Of a stretch of DNA of 64,000 nucleotides, positions 24,285-36,426 are shown in pieces (position 1 is the first letter of the stretch; every line of letters starts with the position of its first letter). Location: positions 3,364,160-3,428,159 of the forward strand of contig MZZL01000409.1 of assembly GCA_002749535.1 (NCBI GenBank), in the 5' to 3' direction. The stretch is from Apophysomyces variabilis. Its lineage: Eukaryota; Mucoromycota; Mucoromycetes; Mucorales; Mucoraceae. The notes beneath the pieces were generated by a model. That model did not search any database. It was not told the origin of the DNA and was given only the letters and a program-made list of their open reading frames with translations. Both the position numbers and the translations under genes were made by a program.

Positions 24285-24522
24285 CTAAAGGAGTTGTCCC
24301 GGTAGCGAATCATTTTCGGAGACAAGATAAGATAGTTTAATGGATTTAAAGGCCATTACATTTTAGTTAGATTAAGCAGTTGGCTATCCGAGTTGTGGGA
24401 AGAAGTACATATCTATTTGTTGTCATCATTTTCCCCCTCAGAAAGCCGAGTCTTAGCCTGCGCGAACCGAATTCAGGGACAGCCTTGTCAAACCACACTA
24501 ATTTTTTTATTGCTTTTTGCTT

Positions 24523-27224
24523 ATGGAGAACGTAATCGACTTGATCAACAAGGTGCAGGATGTATGTTCGACTATCGGAGGCAACGAAGGTCTAGATCTA
24601 CCTCAAATTATTACTGTGGGAGAACAAAGCTCTGGAAAGTCATCGGTGTTGGAGACCATTGTCAAACGCGATTTCCTGCCTAGAGGAAGTGGTGTGGTCA
24701 CCCGTCGCCCTCTGGTCCTGCAGTTAATGACCCATGACAGCCCCGACTATGCAGAGTTCTTGCATGTACCCAATAAGAAGTTTTATGATTTTGCAGAAGT
24801 AAGACGCGAGATCGAAGAAGACACGAATCGAGTGGCTGGCCACAACAAAGGCATCTCGCGACAAGCGATCCATCTCAAGATCTACTCTAGAAATGTTCTC
24901 AATTTGACATTGGTGGATCTCCCCGGCTTAACAAAGGTATTGGAGAAAACCAGCTCAATCATTGACAAGGTCTTGGACTAATACATATCTTCCTACTACC
25001 CTTTCTTCTAGTTTCCTATAGGTACTACAAAAGAACAATTGATACCAATTGAGACCTATGTGTTTATTGACTTTGGTATTTAAAACCAAAAAAGGGGATC
25101 AACCACAAGATATCCATCATCAGATCCAACAGCTTGTGTTAGACTACATATCAAAACCGAACAGGTGATCTTTTCCCACGATCGAATCAATATGAGAAAA
25201 TTGACCTTTGCCGAAGCATTATTCTGGCAGTAACCCCTGCTAATTCAGATCTGGCGAACTCCGATAGCTTAAAGATCGCAAGAATGGTAGATCCAGCTGG
25301 TAAACAAAAAAAAAAGGGAACAGTCAGCGCGTAACTTAAATACTATGGCTTTCTACTGTAAGGTCATCGGACAATCGGTGTGGTTACCAAACTGGATCTG
25401 ATGGATGCTGGAACTCATGCATTGGATATATTATCTGGCCGCATTTTCCCCCTCAAGCTGGGTTTCGTAGGCGTTGTCAATCGTAGTCAACAAGATATCC
25501 TAACAAACAAACTAATGGATGAAGCGCTTGCGGCAGAGAAGTTATTCTTTCAACGCCATCCGGCCTATCGAACGATTGCCAATCGCTCTGGAGCAGAATT
25601 TTTGGCACAGCAATTGAACACAGTAAGCTCTTCTTCACTTTCCAACCAAGAGCTTAGGATTTCAGACTGATCGTCTCCCTTCTGTTAGATCCTTGTCCAT
25701 CACATTCGCGAGAGACTTCCTGACCTTCGTTCCAAATTAAGTTCTATTATCGGACAAACGCAGCATGAGCTGGCACAGTACGGCGATCCCGCGTTTGTAG
25801 GAACAGTACATCAGGTAAAAGGGATACTGAATATTCATGGGATGATTCATTCAAGGGTGTTGTTGCTGTATACTAGGGTTCTCTGATATTAAAGCTACTC
25901 ACTATGTTTTCGACCGAATTCGTGGCATCCATTGATGGTACTTCGTCAGAGATATCCACAAAGGAGTTGTAAGTTGGTAGCCAAAGAATAATAACACGGT
26001 CGACAGCAGACAAGAACGATTGATGAACTGTTATTTTTAGGTCGGGTGGCGCAAGAATCTATTTCATATTTAATAACATCTTTGGCTACGCTCTTGACGC
26101 TCTATCACCATGTGCAAATCTCACGGACGATGATATTCGCGTGGCAATTCGTAATTCCACTGGACCTCGTTGTTCGCTCTTTGTGCCTGAACTGGCCTTC
26201 GATTTACTGGTTCGACCGCAAATCAGGTTATTAGAAGCGCCCAGTTTAAGATGTGTCGATTTAGCTTTTGAGGAGTTATCAAAGATATGTCATACTTGTA
26301 GCAATAAGGTGAAGAAGATGGCTTGTATGCTGCGAAAGGTCAACTGATGTTTCCTTTTTTGCTCTTTGTCAGGAATTGTTACGTTTTCCAAAGCTGAATA
26401 CAAGGTTGATTGAGATCGTTTCGGATCTTCTCAGAGAACGGTTACAGCCCACATCTGATTACGTTAAAAGTCTCATTGAGATTGAGTGTGCCTATATCAA
26501 TACAAACCATCCTGATTTTCCGGGTGCAACCAAAGCCATGACAGAACTTCAGCAGCAACGTTTGAAACGAGGGCAGCCAGAGAAAAAGAAACAGGTAGGT
26601 TCTTTTAAAGCAGACGCAAAGGCAGATTGGATGATATAAATTCACATGGGGATAGCATATCCATACGAAATCGCTTGAAGCACCTACAAGGGAACGCTCT
26701 GCATCTGTGCATTCAACGTCTTCTGAGTCCTTTTTGAACTATTTCTTTGGTAGTTCACCTAGACCGGATCGAGTTGATCCTACGGAACATCAATTAGGCA
26801 AACCAAACTTAGGTCCGCCAGCGCATATTGCCCCATCGGCAGTGACAGATAATTATGGAACAGACGATGTCGAAGTGGAGTTAATACGTAAGTAGTATTA
26901 GGAGAAGGGAAAACGAAAAAAAAAGGACAAGGAGAAGCTCAATTGAAGTTTTCTTGTTTTGACTTTGCAGGGTATCTTATCACCTCTTATTTCAATATTG
27001 TACGGAAGTCGATTCAAGATGTTGTACCAAAGACGATTATGCATCTATTAGTTAATTTTACTCGAGAGTCGGTGCAAAATCGACTGGTAACAGAGCTTTA
27101 CAAGGAGCAATTGTTCTCCGAATTACTGGAGGAAGACCCTGCTATGGCAGCTGAAAGAGCCAAATGGAAATCTTTGCTAGATATCTATAAGAAAGCATTT
27201 TCGATCATCAACGATATCATGTAA
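24523..27224 (+). CDS. VPS1-like: Dynamin-related GTPase, VPS1/DNM1 type
   Basis: Eleven exons: 24523-24936, 25012-25021, 25095-25164, 25217-25299, 25363-25622, 25689-25814, 25877-25968, 26041-26308, 26373-26594, 26656-26887, 26971-27224; 676 aa. The GTPase domain has G1 [10 protein letters not shown]2 [11 protein letters not shown]3 DLPGLTK and G4 TKLD. The stalk contains [13 protein letters not shown] and [13 protein letters not shown] Ser-rich B-insert with a YFFGSS motif and a C-terminal GED ([20 protein letters not shown]) follow. There is no PH domain or Pro-rich tail, so it belongs with Vps1/Dnm1/Drp1, which assemble on membranes for vacuolar-endosomal traffic or for mitochondrial and peroxisomal fission. 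The usual GSQSSGKSS is GEQSSGKSS here. Exon 2 is a 10-nt microexon that rebuilds LTKFPIGDQP (normally LTKVPVGDQP). Confidence 0.88.
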
Positions 27225-27407
27225 ATTGTATTTTTTTTTTCCAAAACAATATTAAAAAGAAAATTTACAACGAAATGAAAGAAAAGTTCAGGGGAAAATG
27301 TTGTGAAAGCAAGGATATATATAAATAACGCGTATAAAATGTATGTATAGTTATACAAATGGGGTGTTGAATTGTTTTTCTTGGACTTTTTTTTTGTGGA
27401 GAGAAGA

Positions 27408-30400
27408 TCATCTTTTATGAACAGACCATGATTTTCGATACGAAATGGGTTCCGAAGATACAATTGCAGATTGTGTCATCGAAGGTAGAGGTGCAGCCGA
27501 ACTGAGAGGTCGTATATCCGTCTTTTGAAGCTTTGCAAGACTGCTGCATCGCTTCAATAACTGCTTTGATGTTAGACCATGGTTATCGCATTTAGGGTTT
27601 TGTGCGACGATAGAGAGGTCGGGTGGAACCTGTCAAGTTTACAAAGTTTGCATTAAAGATAGAAAAATTGGGTATTTCTGGCGTTCCTTTTTCTGTTTAC
27701 CATGCAAAATTCCTCCTGATATCGTATTAACATTTCAACCACTTTGATCTCATCCATAGCCTGTGGAGCGGGGCATCTTGCATACAGGACGCTAGGTGCA
27801 ATGACTGTTGCCAAGTTATTGATATCCATGCGATTGTTTTTGCTATGGGAGGCCACATGTTTCAAAAATAAAAAGACCACTTGCATCGTATCTCGGTGAG
27901 GCTTGGACAGCATACAACACGTGAGGTGTAACAGTTGCTTTGAAAGAGCTTTGTCTTCAATGCCTGCATTTGTAGGTTGAAGACAAAAGAAATAAGATAA
28001 GGCTCTTAGTCATCCAAACAACGTACGTGCACACATGACGAATAAGTCATGTAAATTGTAGGTAAGCAAAGGCTCAGGAAGTTCTCGCAGAAACCGTTTC
28101 AGTAGAGCAGCCAATTGTATGGGCGATTCTTCTTCTGTCAGTTCGAGTGGTCGACCTTTATCGATGGCATCGCACATTTCTTTTAATTCACGTATATTTC
28201 CATTTTTACGAAATATTCCTTCGGTAGATAGATCTGGGTCCATAGTTAGTGAAAAAAACAATTTTTTTGTTCTAAGAATAGGCACAACTTACCACTGTGC
28301 AGAAGCGTGTTGATGCAATTTTTTACGAAGGATGGTACAAGAGCATTTTTGTCCGACAGCAGATTTATCAATGTGGATGCGTCAGTATCATTCAAGTTCA
28401 CATAGTTTTGATCCAATTGAACTTTCCCATCTCGTGCTACTAGTAAAGCAAGCGGTACGCCGAATGTTACATCCGTTTGCTTATTGACTCGGATATGCGT
28501 CTTTAGTTTTCCCCACAAAGACGCTCGTTTGCATTCCACTAAACTATTTAGCTCGTCAGGTGACATCAAACTACTCAGCTTTTTTTTGATAAAAGCGGCG
28601 GCAGTACGGCGCAAAATAAAATCCTGCCCATCATGTAAATCGACTAATGGGAAGTGAATGGATTGTGGTGAACTATCCGTATCCAAAGTGCAAATAGAAG
28701 CGCGTTGAGCTTGTTGGAGTTTAACACTGTTTGTTTTTCGGTGTTTGTCAAAGACGCCATAAAGAGATACACGTTCGCGTCGACTGCTCAATGCTCTTCG
28801 AAGAGTAGTTAAACGATTTTCTCTTGTAGTAGCATAATTTCTTATGCTGGAAGCTGCTGGCCGTCGACTCGTATCATGGATAGTTAAGGCCCGTTTCACA
28901 ACAAGTGATTCAATGTGGTCATGAGGTGCTTCATTAATACGTTCCAAATTTGACGATCTCGTGCGTTTCACGCTACCAATATTTACTGAACCAAAGCTAT
29001 TGCGAGGCCGTTCAATCGATCTGCTCGGCTGAAACGTTAAAGGGCGGCGGTTACAGATGTCGCTGTCTTTATTGATCGGCGGTCGGTAGTTTCGAAGCAT
29101 GTCTGAGGTAGATTCTTTTGATCGTGTTCTCTTAGTTTATCATCATAGGGGGGTCGTTCTTTGTCATACCTGGTACACTAACTTTGCGATAAAGCCGAGC
29201 TAAAGCGACCTTAAGGAGATAAAGATATTGTTCCGATTGTGTAACGTGCACAACATTAGGTTCGCTTGGCAATGGATAATCCTTGCTGCAAGACCCACAG
29301 AGCAACATATCTTCTTCTGCTAGGAATGTCTTTTGCAAATTTTGGCTAATACGATATCCACATTGCGAGCAGAAGAAACAGGATGTATGCCATCGATCGT
29401 GCCCTTTCTGAAAACATTCATCTTCAATCAGTTTGTTGCATCTCCGACATCGATCGGATTCCGATGTCACTGTTGCTGGATCGATCCCTAATGGATCATC
29501 TTTGAACCAGTAGCGCCCTGCGATCCACACTCGCTTCTTTTCCAACTGTAAAAGAGTGCTTAAAAATCGTGAAATAGCGCATTCTACATGAAATTGATGC
29601 TCCTAAATCAATCAAGTCAGTCAGAACTCATTGTTTGCAGCAGCAAACGTTATTTTTTCTTACCAATCGGAGGGCTTCTGTCAGGCCGAATCGAATCAGT
29701 ATCTTTAAGTTTTGCGCAAGGTTTGTGACTAAGTTCAGTAATTCTTGTGTGATGTCCAATGTTTTGGTCTGGCCTGCCTCTTCATTCTGTGACAGTAAGT
29801 TGAGAACTCGTATGACCTGTGTACAGACTAGCTTGGATTCCTTGATACGTTGTGGAACTACAAACATAACCTAAATATCAAGCTGATTCTTTCTGGGCCA
29901 TGATACCCAGTACCTTCTCCGTGTTCCATGAAAACTCGGTGCATGCCATCCAAAGCAGCAAATAAGACCTCGAGATGCATAACAAAATGGTTCGCCATTC
30001 TGAGGCTTTCTATATATGCGCCTGCTGCGACGTGAAGCAGCATATCGGATATACATGTGGCAGAAGAATCTTCAAAGGACGATAAGTCGGTCCATATTTG
30101 ACTGATCTGTGTTTCCATCGCATTTTGTATCTCTTTGTAGCGAGACGGGCTAAGTGTTGTTGGACTGTCTAGCACCCATGGTTTTTTAGTAAGAGATATG
30201 CGATTGTTTGATAGCTGCTTACCTTGAAAAGGAATTAACTCTGCCACTCGAACATTCCAATACTGTTAATTTAAACAATGATGAATATAAAAACTTAATC
30301 CCTGAAATAGTCTTGTTCTTGTTACCTTGAATATCATATAACATTCGGGATGCCATTTTTTCTTTGTGCTGTCCTGATGTTCCACAAATTGTTTAAGAAT

Positions 30401-31318
30401 GGCATGTCCACAGCCTCCGCATTGATTTCCTCGAAGCATTGAGAAATGGTAGCGACAATACATCCGTCCGTTGAATTCGTAACAGGCTTCATTTTCTCCG
30501 TCCTCCTCCATTTTGCTGATCACACATCCGGGGCATTTAAAACATTGACGATGGCATTTCCCTTTGCATTGTTGGCATACGGTACCCATATTGGCATAGT
30601 AATGCTCTTCACACACAACACGTCTACGCTTCCGCTTATCCTTGCTCTCATTGGCTTCAAGGGTATAAAACTTGTCAGCCACGAGTGTGTGGCAATCCTG
30701 CATAAAGAAAAAAAAAAGGGTGTTAAGATAAAAAACAACTCCTATTGCTTCCTCGTCTCTTGTATATTCTCTCTCTCTCTATATATATATCTCGCGTGAT
30801 TATGCGTTTCTGTCACTAGATTTGTCTCTTTCATCCCCTTAGTTATCCCCTTAATGATGCTGAATCAAGAGTTGCCACCCAGGATTCACAATTTTCTTTT
30901 TCTTAAACCCTCCTTATTTCCGTTGTTCCTAGGAAACAAACAGAAGCCGCTGTCATATTTTTTTTTTCCATTTGTACCCATTTCCTTTCTTTTTTTCTCT
31001 CTCTTTTTCCGCCGCTCAACCACCCCTTGCATTGACTCGCTCCAAATTTTCTCCTTTTCTTTTTGTGTATGTGTGTGTATATGTATCCATTTGTCTGCCT
31101 CGGTTTACCTCGCAAACCAGACAATTGTAATGATAGATTTCGCCGAGAGCACGAACAAGTGTGCGATCTCCTTTAGAACAAGTTTGACCGCATGTCGGGC
31201 AATAACGTGCATTTGCCCTTCGTAATTGAGACGGCATTCGACTTAAGGGAGTCCATAGAGGTTGATTTTGTTTTACTCCAGTACAAGAGGAATGTTCCTT
31301 CATTGTTTTGGTGGACAT
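27408..31318 (-). CDS. LRG1-like: LIM-domain Rho GTPase-activating protein, LRG1 type
   Basis: Minus-strand multi-exon gene: ATG 31316-31318, stop 27408-27410. Exon 1 is 31109-31318 and exon 2 30326-30697. Order: N-terminal LIM fingers (YCPTCGQTCSKGD, HYNCLVCEDC, CQQCKGKCHRQCFKCPGC, CGGCGHAIL), a helical middle, another LIM (CRRCNKLIEDECFQKGHDRW, CFFCSQCG), a long basic Ser-rich linker, then RhoGAP with STEGIFRKNG (arginine finger), LAALLKRFLRELPEPLLTY and NNLATVIAPSVL. This is the fungal Lrg1 layout; Lrg1 turns off Rho1 and so tunes beta-glucan synthase and cell-wall signalling. A Ser-rich tail ends SVHKR. Intron 1 (30698-31108, 411 nt) is far longer than the rest, while the 54-nt intron 30169-30222 has no stop and keeps frame, so it could be retained. 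Confidence 0.88.
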
Positions 31319-31651
31319 GACCGGACTCCTTGTCGTCGTTGTTCGCTTTGTCGTATCAACAAAAAAAGTTATATAAGAAAAGCAAAATGAAGATATAAGC
31401 GATACAGGAAATAAAAAAAATAAATTATTTAGAGAAGAGAGAGAAGAATAAAAAAGGTCCTTTAGGCATGTCGCTCAAAGTATAAAAAAAGGGGGCGATT
31501 TCGGTCAAAGCACTGCATCCAGCCATTTTTGGACTGAACTCCTTTTCCTCTTTTTGTTTCCCATACCGCTTTAAACTATCACTTGGTGTTAAAAATGAGA
31601 AGAGAATAGAAGTCAAAAGGTTAAAAGGTATACTTTAGCTCGCATTTCATC

Positions 31652-34078
31652 TTAGGGTTCTCCGTAACAGGGTTTTCCGTATCCGCATCCTCCAAGTAAA
31701 GTACCCCGGTTTCCTTCTAAGATTCCCAATGATCGACTATAGCTGTTGTATCCATTGCACATGATTCGAATGTGAGGAATATATTCAGTCATAGCAGCAT
31801 CTCTCCGTGGATGATACAACGCTCGGCACTTTAGTATTCGGACCAACATTTTCATGCAATCCTTTGTCGTACTTGTCCTGAAATGATTGTTTTAGTCGTC
31901 ATGCAGCTCTCGCGTGCCTAATTGACTAACTGACCGTTTGTGGCACAAATCATCCCAAGTCGGTTCCTCCTTGATATAGCTCCGCCATTCTGCAAATGCT
32001 GCTCCATCGAATGCATAGATCATTCGTGTCATACACTCGTCAAAAGGAGGTTCTTCTCCTTCACGTCCTTTGTCATTAAACAGACAATCTGCATAAGACA
32101 TAGACCGCTCATAACCAACCTAATACTCTTTATTTAGTAACCTACCTCGCTTTTCTAAAAGTAAAGTGATGCTTTGGCTCACCTCACATGACCATTTACT
32201 CCAAATATCGGTAGTTGTCACCATGTCTAAACTAATGCCAATCGACTGCAAATTCAACGGTTCCGTGGTCTCCATAGTTTCCCAGCTGTCTGTCAAGTAA
32301 TGCATGCACAAACGTACAGTATCTACAGCTCGTTTGCTGCCTAGAGACCTGCTATAGGCCTGAAGCAGACGATCCCAGTCTTCTTCATTCAACCTATCCG
32401 CTCTTCCAACGAAATCCCGTATACCCATATATTCAGCAAAAAGCCACGGGCATTCATGCACTAATAGCTTGCCTTCTTTTTCCAATCCTGAACAGACCTG
32501 CTTTTGCTCACACCAACACTGCAGCGTAATGAGTAGTTTGCGTAGGTCTGTACCAATGGCTGCCATAAAATAAGACAAATCCTTCTTAGGAACTAGATAA
32601 CCTTCAGCCATGCACACAAGCTGTAGATAAGGCAAGAGCTCTTTTTCTGATGGAGGTTCTATTGGAAGAACTGCTTGAATAAACAAATCATGCAAGGGAA
32701 TCACAGAAAGATCTACGATTAAATAAACACTGATTAAAATAAAACAATCGGATTGATTGGCTTTACGGCAAAAAAAAAAATGGACCTCGTTACCATTGCA
32801 GGTGATGACAATGGGACGTTTACTTGTCTCAGCTATTTCCATGACCACAGACCAAAATCCTTTGTCTTGCTCAAACAACAAGTCTGCTTCTTCTAACAAA
32901 ATTAAACTCTGCTTTGGATCCATCGTTTGACCGATCTCTGCATCAAATAGCGCGGATATATCCTTCCTTGTCTGCATCCGCTTACCCCCATACTTGACTT
33001 GATGGTTCTGGGTCATCTCTCCCACGGCCGCAGCCACATCTTTGCCTGATCGTTTCATCCCCGCATAAATTTCAAACACCTGATACCCTTCTTCTTCTGC
33101 GGCTGTGTATACGGATGCAGTCTTCCCAACACCATGATCGCCAAACAACACAATCATATTCGATTTGCATTTCTTCTCGGAGTCTATATTGGATTTCAAA
33201 TGATGGTTCCAGTCAATGTCATAACGTGCTAGGAATCCATCGGTTTCGGATTGAGAGCTGGACCTGTTCTCCATCTGCTTCGACATGGGTGAGACTTTCA
33301 TATCTCGGAGCCAACGTTGGAAATATAAGTGACGGGATTTGTTTCCGAGCAAATGCGATACACGGTGCGGTCGATACTTATCGGTCCACAGTTGGAAGCA
33401 TGGCTGTGACGAGGATGCGCAGTTGAACATTGAATGGAGAATCACCTGGCATGCATCGGAATCCCAAGCTGATGGATATAAGAAATCCATCAACTCCTCA
33501 ATATCTTTCTTGCAAAAGTAGCGTGCTGACTGCTTCTTCACTGCCACGTCTCTTTCCCGACATGGCGTGGCAAAGAACTTTTGGCTGCTTCTCCTTATCA
33601 CTTCGGCATTCCGCTTGACATACTGTTTATCAGCCCATGTTGCACATGGTTCGTCTCGAGAGGTTCCCACCTCATGCTGAAATACATGACCACCTTGAAA
33701 AACGCGTTTATCTGGCAAAACGATATCGGTGCATGTTTCATCAGCCGACCGAGGCTTTTCTTTGTCTGAAGCTGTCTTTGATTGCATAGGGACAACAGTA
33801 GGTGACTTTTCACGTTGGATAGGTTCCTTTTTCTCTTTACGCACTTTTATGTTTGCGAAGAAAGGATGGATTTTGTTTGCTTCTTTTGGAGGTTCAGGAC
33901 GGATAGGAGCAAAGAAGGACGCATTACGTTGTGGCAGGTTGGGCTTTCGAATCTTGATCGTGGGACGATCAAGCGCATGGCAAGTGTCATGCCCAATGGT
34001 AAAGGTACTTCCCGGTGAGAAGAAGGGGTTCAGACGCTTGCGCGGCTCAGTAGCCTTCAGCGATGAATCGGAACTCAT
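31652..34078 (-). CDS. ELG1-like: ELG1/ATAD5-type PCNA-unloading RFC-like subunit
   Basis: Exons (minus) 34078-32794, 32712-32183, 32119-31935, 31877-31652; 741 aa, in frame throughout. Elg1 replaces Rfc1 in an RFC-like clamp complex that removes PCNA from DNA after replication. The AAA+ part starts [20 protein letters not shown], has Walker A GDHGVGKT, the ATAD5-like Walker [13 protein letters not shown] (Glu instead of the first Asp), and sensor-1 ITCNGN. The C-terminus [12 protein letters not shown] resembles the conserved Elg1/ATAD5 tail. The disordered N-terminus carries three FF motifs ([21 protein letters not shown]), candidate PCNA contacts. The third intron splices at GAG/GTGAGC; reading through would end the protein at 32120. 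Confidence 0.85.
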
Positions 34079-34180
34079 GAGCAGATTCGATCAGCACTGC
34101 CATATTTTTTTTTCAAATTGTTATATAAAAAAGGACAGCAGCCGGAGTCTCAATCACTGCCTTGTTTCCCCTGGTTATCC
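34079..34180. promoter_or_regulatory. Short bidirectional promoter, ELG1 / SDHAF3
   Basis: Only 102 bp separate the divergent start codons at 34078 (-) and 34181 (+). The segment holds a T-run and a TTATATAAAAAA box at about 34120-34132. Both transcripts must start within it or inside the opposite gene. Confidence 0.5.
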
Positions 34181-34653
34181 ATGACGAAAGGTGTCCGAGA
34201 AGCTAAGATCTTGCTAGCTCCACTTGTCTTGTATCGTCAGATCTTGCGAGTGCATCGCTACTTACCTCCGGCTATGCGTGCAATGGGGGACGATTATGTA
34301 AAGGCGGAATTCCGGCGGCACAAAGACATCGATAACCCGGCTCACATCGTCGGCTTTGTTTCCCAATGGCAGGAGTAGGTTTTGGCTCTTCCATTGTCCA
34401 TGATACTGATTCCTTCACTTTCTTTTGCACTTGCAGTTACTTAGATACATTCAAAGATCAGACAGCACCCAATCACAACAATACCATTGCTCCAGCTGAA
34501 GATCCTTTGGTCCGAAGTTTCAACATGCCTGCTGAAGGATGGGGTAAAAAGTTGGATCCACAACTCTTAGATAAAATGAGCGATGAGCAACTTGGACAGC
34601 TGTACGAATTAAGGAGCGAGCTGAAGCGAGCGATAGGTGATGATAAGCAATAA
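34181..34653 (+). CDS. SDH7/SDHAF3-like: Succinate dehydrogenase assembly factor 3 (ACN9, LYR motif)
   Basis: Exons 34181-34374 and 34437-34653; 136 aa. SDHAF3 is a mitochondrial matrix LYR protein that helps insert and protect the iron-sulfur subunit of succinate dehydrogenase. The sequence shows [20 protein letters not shown] (the LYR tripeptide and the LP..MR..GD block of the family), then [20 protein letters not shown] and the FVSQWQ(D)YLDTFK helix. The basic N-terminus could serve as a mitochondrial targeting signal. The extended acidic/basic tail ending [10 protein letters not shown] is a little longer than in animals. The donor is GTAGGT at 34375, giving QDYLDT at the junction. Confidence 0.85.
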
Positions 34654-36426
34654 AGCAAAAAAAAAAATTCATATATTCCATTCGTCATCAATGTTACTGC
34701 AATCTAGAGTATAAAAATTGATGAGTATTGCACGTCCCAGGTATTACATAGTACCCATCTTATGGGTATTGTAACATGTAAATCAGCTGTGTAATTCATG
34801 CAAGCAAAAGACTTTGCAAACGTTCGAACTGCCGACCATATTTCCCACCATAGTATCCAAGCATGCCAAAACTGTATCATAAATAACTGTGATTTTTATT
34901 GCTATAACTCTGGAAAAGCTTCAGGCCGCCAGTGCCCCGCCCCGACAGACTCTGCTATGGTAAACATGTTTTTGCTCGCATTTACATTTCATTGCCACAG
35001 TATCCTGGTCCTCCTTGAGAGATTCGAATTTCTACGGTAAGTTAACCGTATTTTACGACTTCACATGAGTCTATTGATAGGTTCCATTGTAGGTGTATGC
35101 ACCGGTAAGCTTTCTTAATAGTATTGATGGAGATACTCACTTTGTTTGCAAACGCTTGAAATGTTTCTTGCGGCAAAAAAGAAAACCGAGATGTCGACTT
35201 GCCATAATAATGAATTATAAGTGTGTTCTTGGCTCTCTAGGTTTATGCTTTACTAAATACCAGTAACGCAAAATTCAATTTTTCGCCAGCGCATACTTGG
35301 CTTCCACTTGACGCAAAGAAACATAACTAGCTTTGTGAATATTTCCACAAAATCCAGTACTGTTAAAACTACCTACACCACGTCACATAAACTGCGAGAC
35401 AGCGGGATGATAAAGTAAACTAAGGCAGAGTAAACGTCTCGAAACCACAATTGCAGCTAATCTATCCGACGCTGGCTACGCTATTAGCCTAGGATTTCAG
35501 CGTGCAATGCTGCATTCAGCTTATAAATGTGTGTGACATAAGGGCGACAGCTATGAATGCTTTGTTATATTATCTATGCTCGAAGAGAAGAAAGAACAGA
35601 ATATCTAGGATTGAGAACCCTGCGATGGACGCTCAGGTTTATAAGTATGGGCAAATGATACTGCAACAGGTCAACCCAAACTAGAAATGAATAGTAGCTG
35701 CTTTTATCTTCGGGCTAATCAAAGGGTTAATGTGGCCAAGACATCGGCAAAATAAAACGGAAACATTTCTTCGTCGGTTCATAGAAGTAACCAGAACCAA
35801 TTTCTCTGATATCAAGGAAACGAGGCGAGTTCTACGGTACGTCATGCTGTTTCTGGAAAAGAACGACTAAACCACAGTGGATGCATTGTATCTTTTGCAG
35901 GGCTCAATCAAATCGTGTTGGATAGATAAACTCTGCCTCTCTTATGATATTTTGAGACCTGCGAAAGATAATTTGCCCAAACATTGGCGTTAGAAGGTCT
36001 ATGGTGTTTTATAGCAGGTAATATTCACATAGTTGCCGTAATGATGCTATGGCAGTAATCGCACACTAAAAGACTATGGACACACGGGACTTCTCCCGAA
36101 ACGGCTGGTTTGCCTGTTTCCAATATAAGGTATACATGGGCATATTTCATCTATTTCTCGCTTTTCTTTCCGGCTATTGATACAATCGCTTGCAATCGCT
36201 GGGAAAGATAAGCCCCTTTCACACTTAAAGCACACCCCTTCAATATCACCAGCCAAACTTTAAGTGGCTGCGGTTGAAAATTAACAGCCACAAGATGCCA
36301 AGTTTGGATGATTCTCACTGCTGTTTCAGTTGGATAACCTCCCAAAAAAGAAATGGAGCGCCCAATGTTGGTTGGAACCAGCTGTAGAGTTATTCCCGCT
36401 GACTGATCTTTACAATCCTTTCATAG
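34654..36426. other. Intergenic stretch and unresolved 5' end of the MADS gene
   Basis: About 1.7 kb with no supportable gene apart from the probable first exon(s) of the MADS-box gene, which I could not place. A T/A-rich 3' region follows SDHAF3. Short frames, for example 35502-35684, have no motif. Confidence 0.35.

Noticed and set aside
24061..24300. BAR-domain gene
   Set aside because: Only a weak resemblance by eye, with an internal stop; kept as an unassigned remnant.
30854..31225. Plus-strand open frame of 123 codons
   Set aside because: It runs antisense to LRG1 exon 1 and its CT-rich first intron; the low-complexity Phe/Ser-rich product is an artefact.
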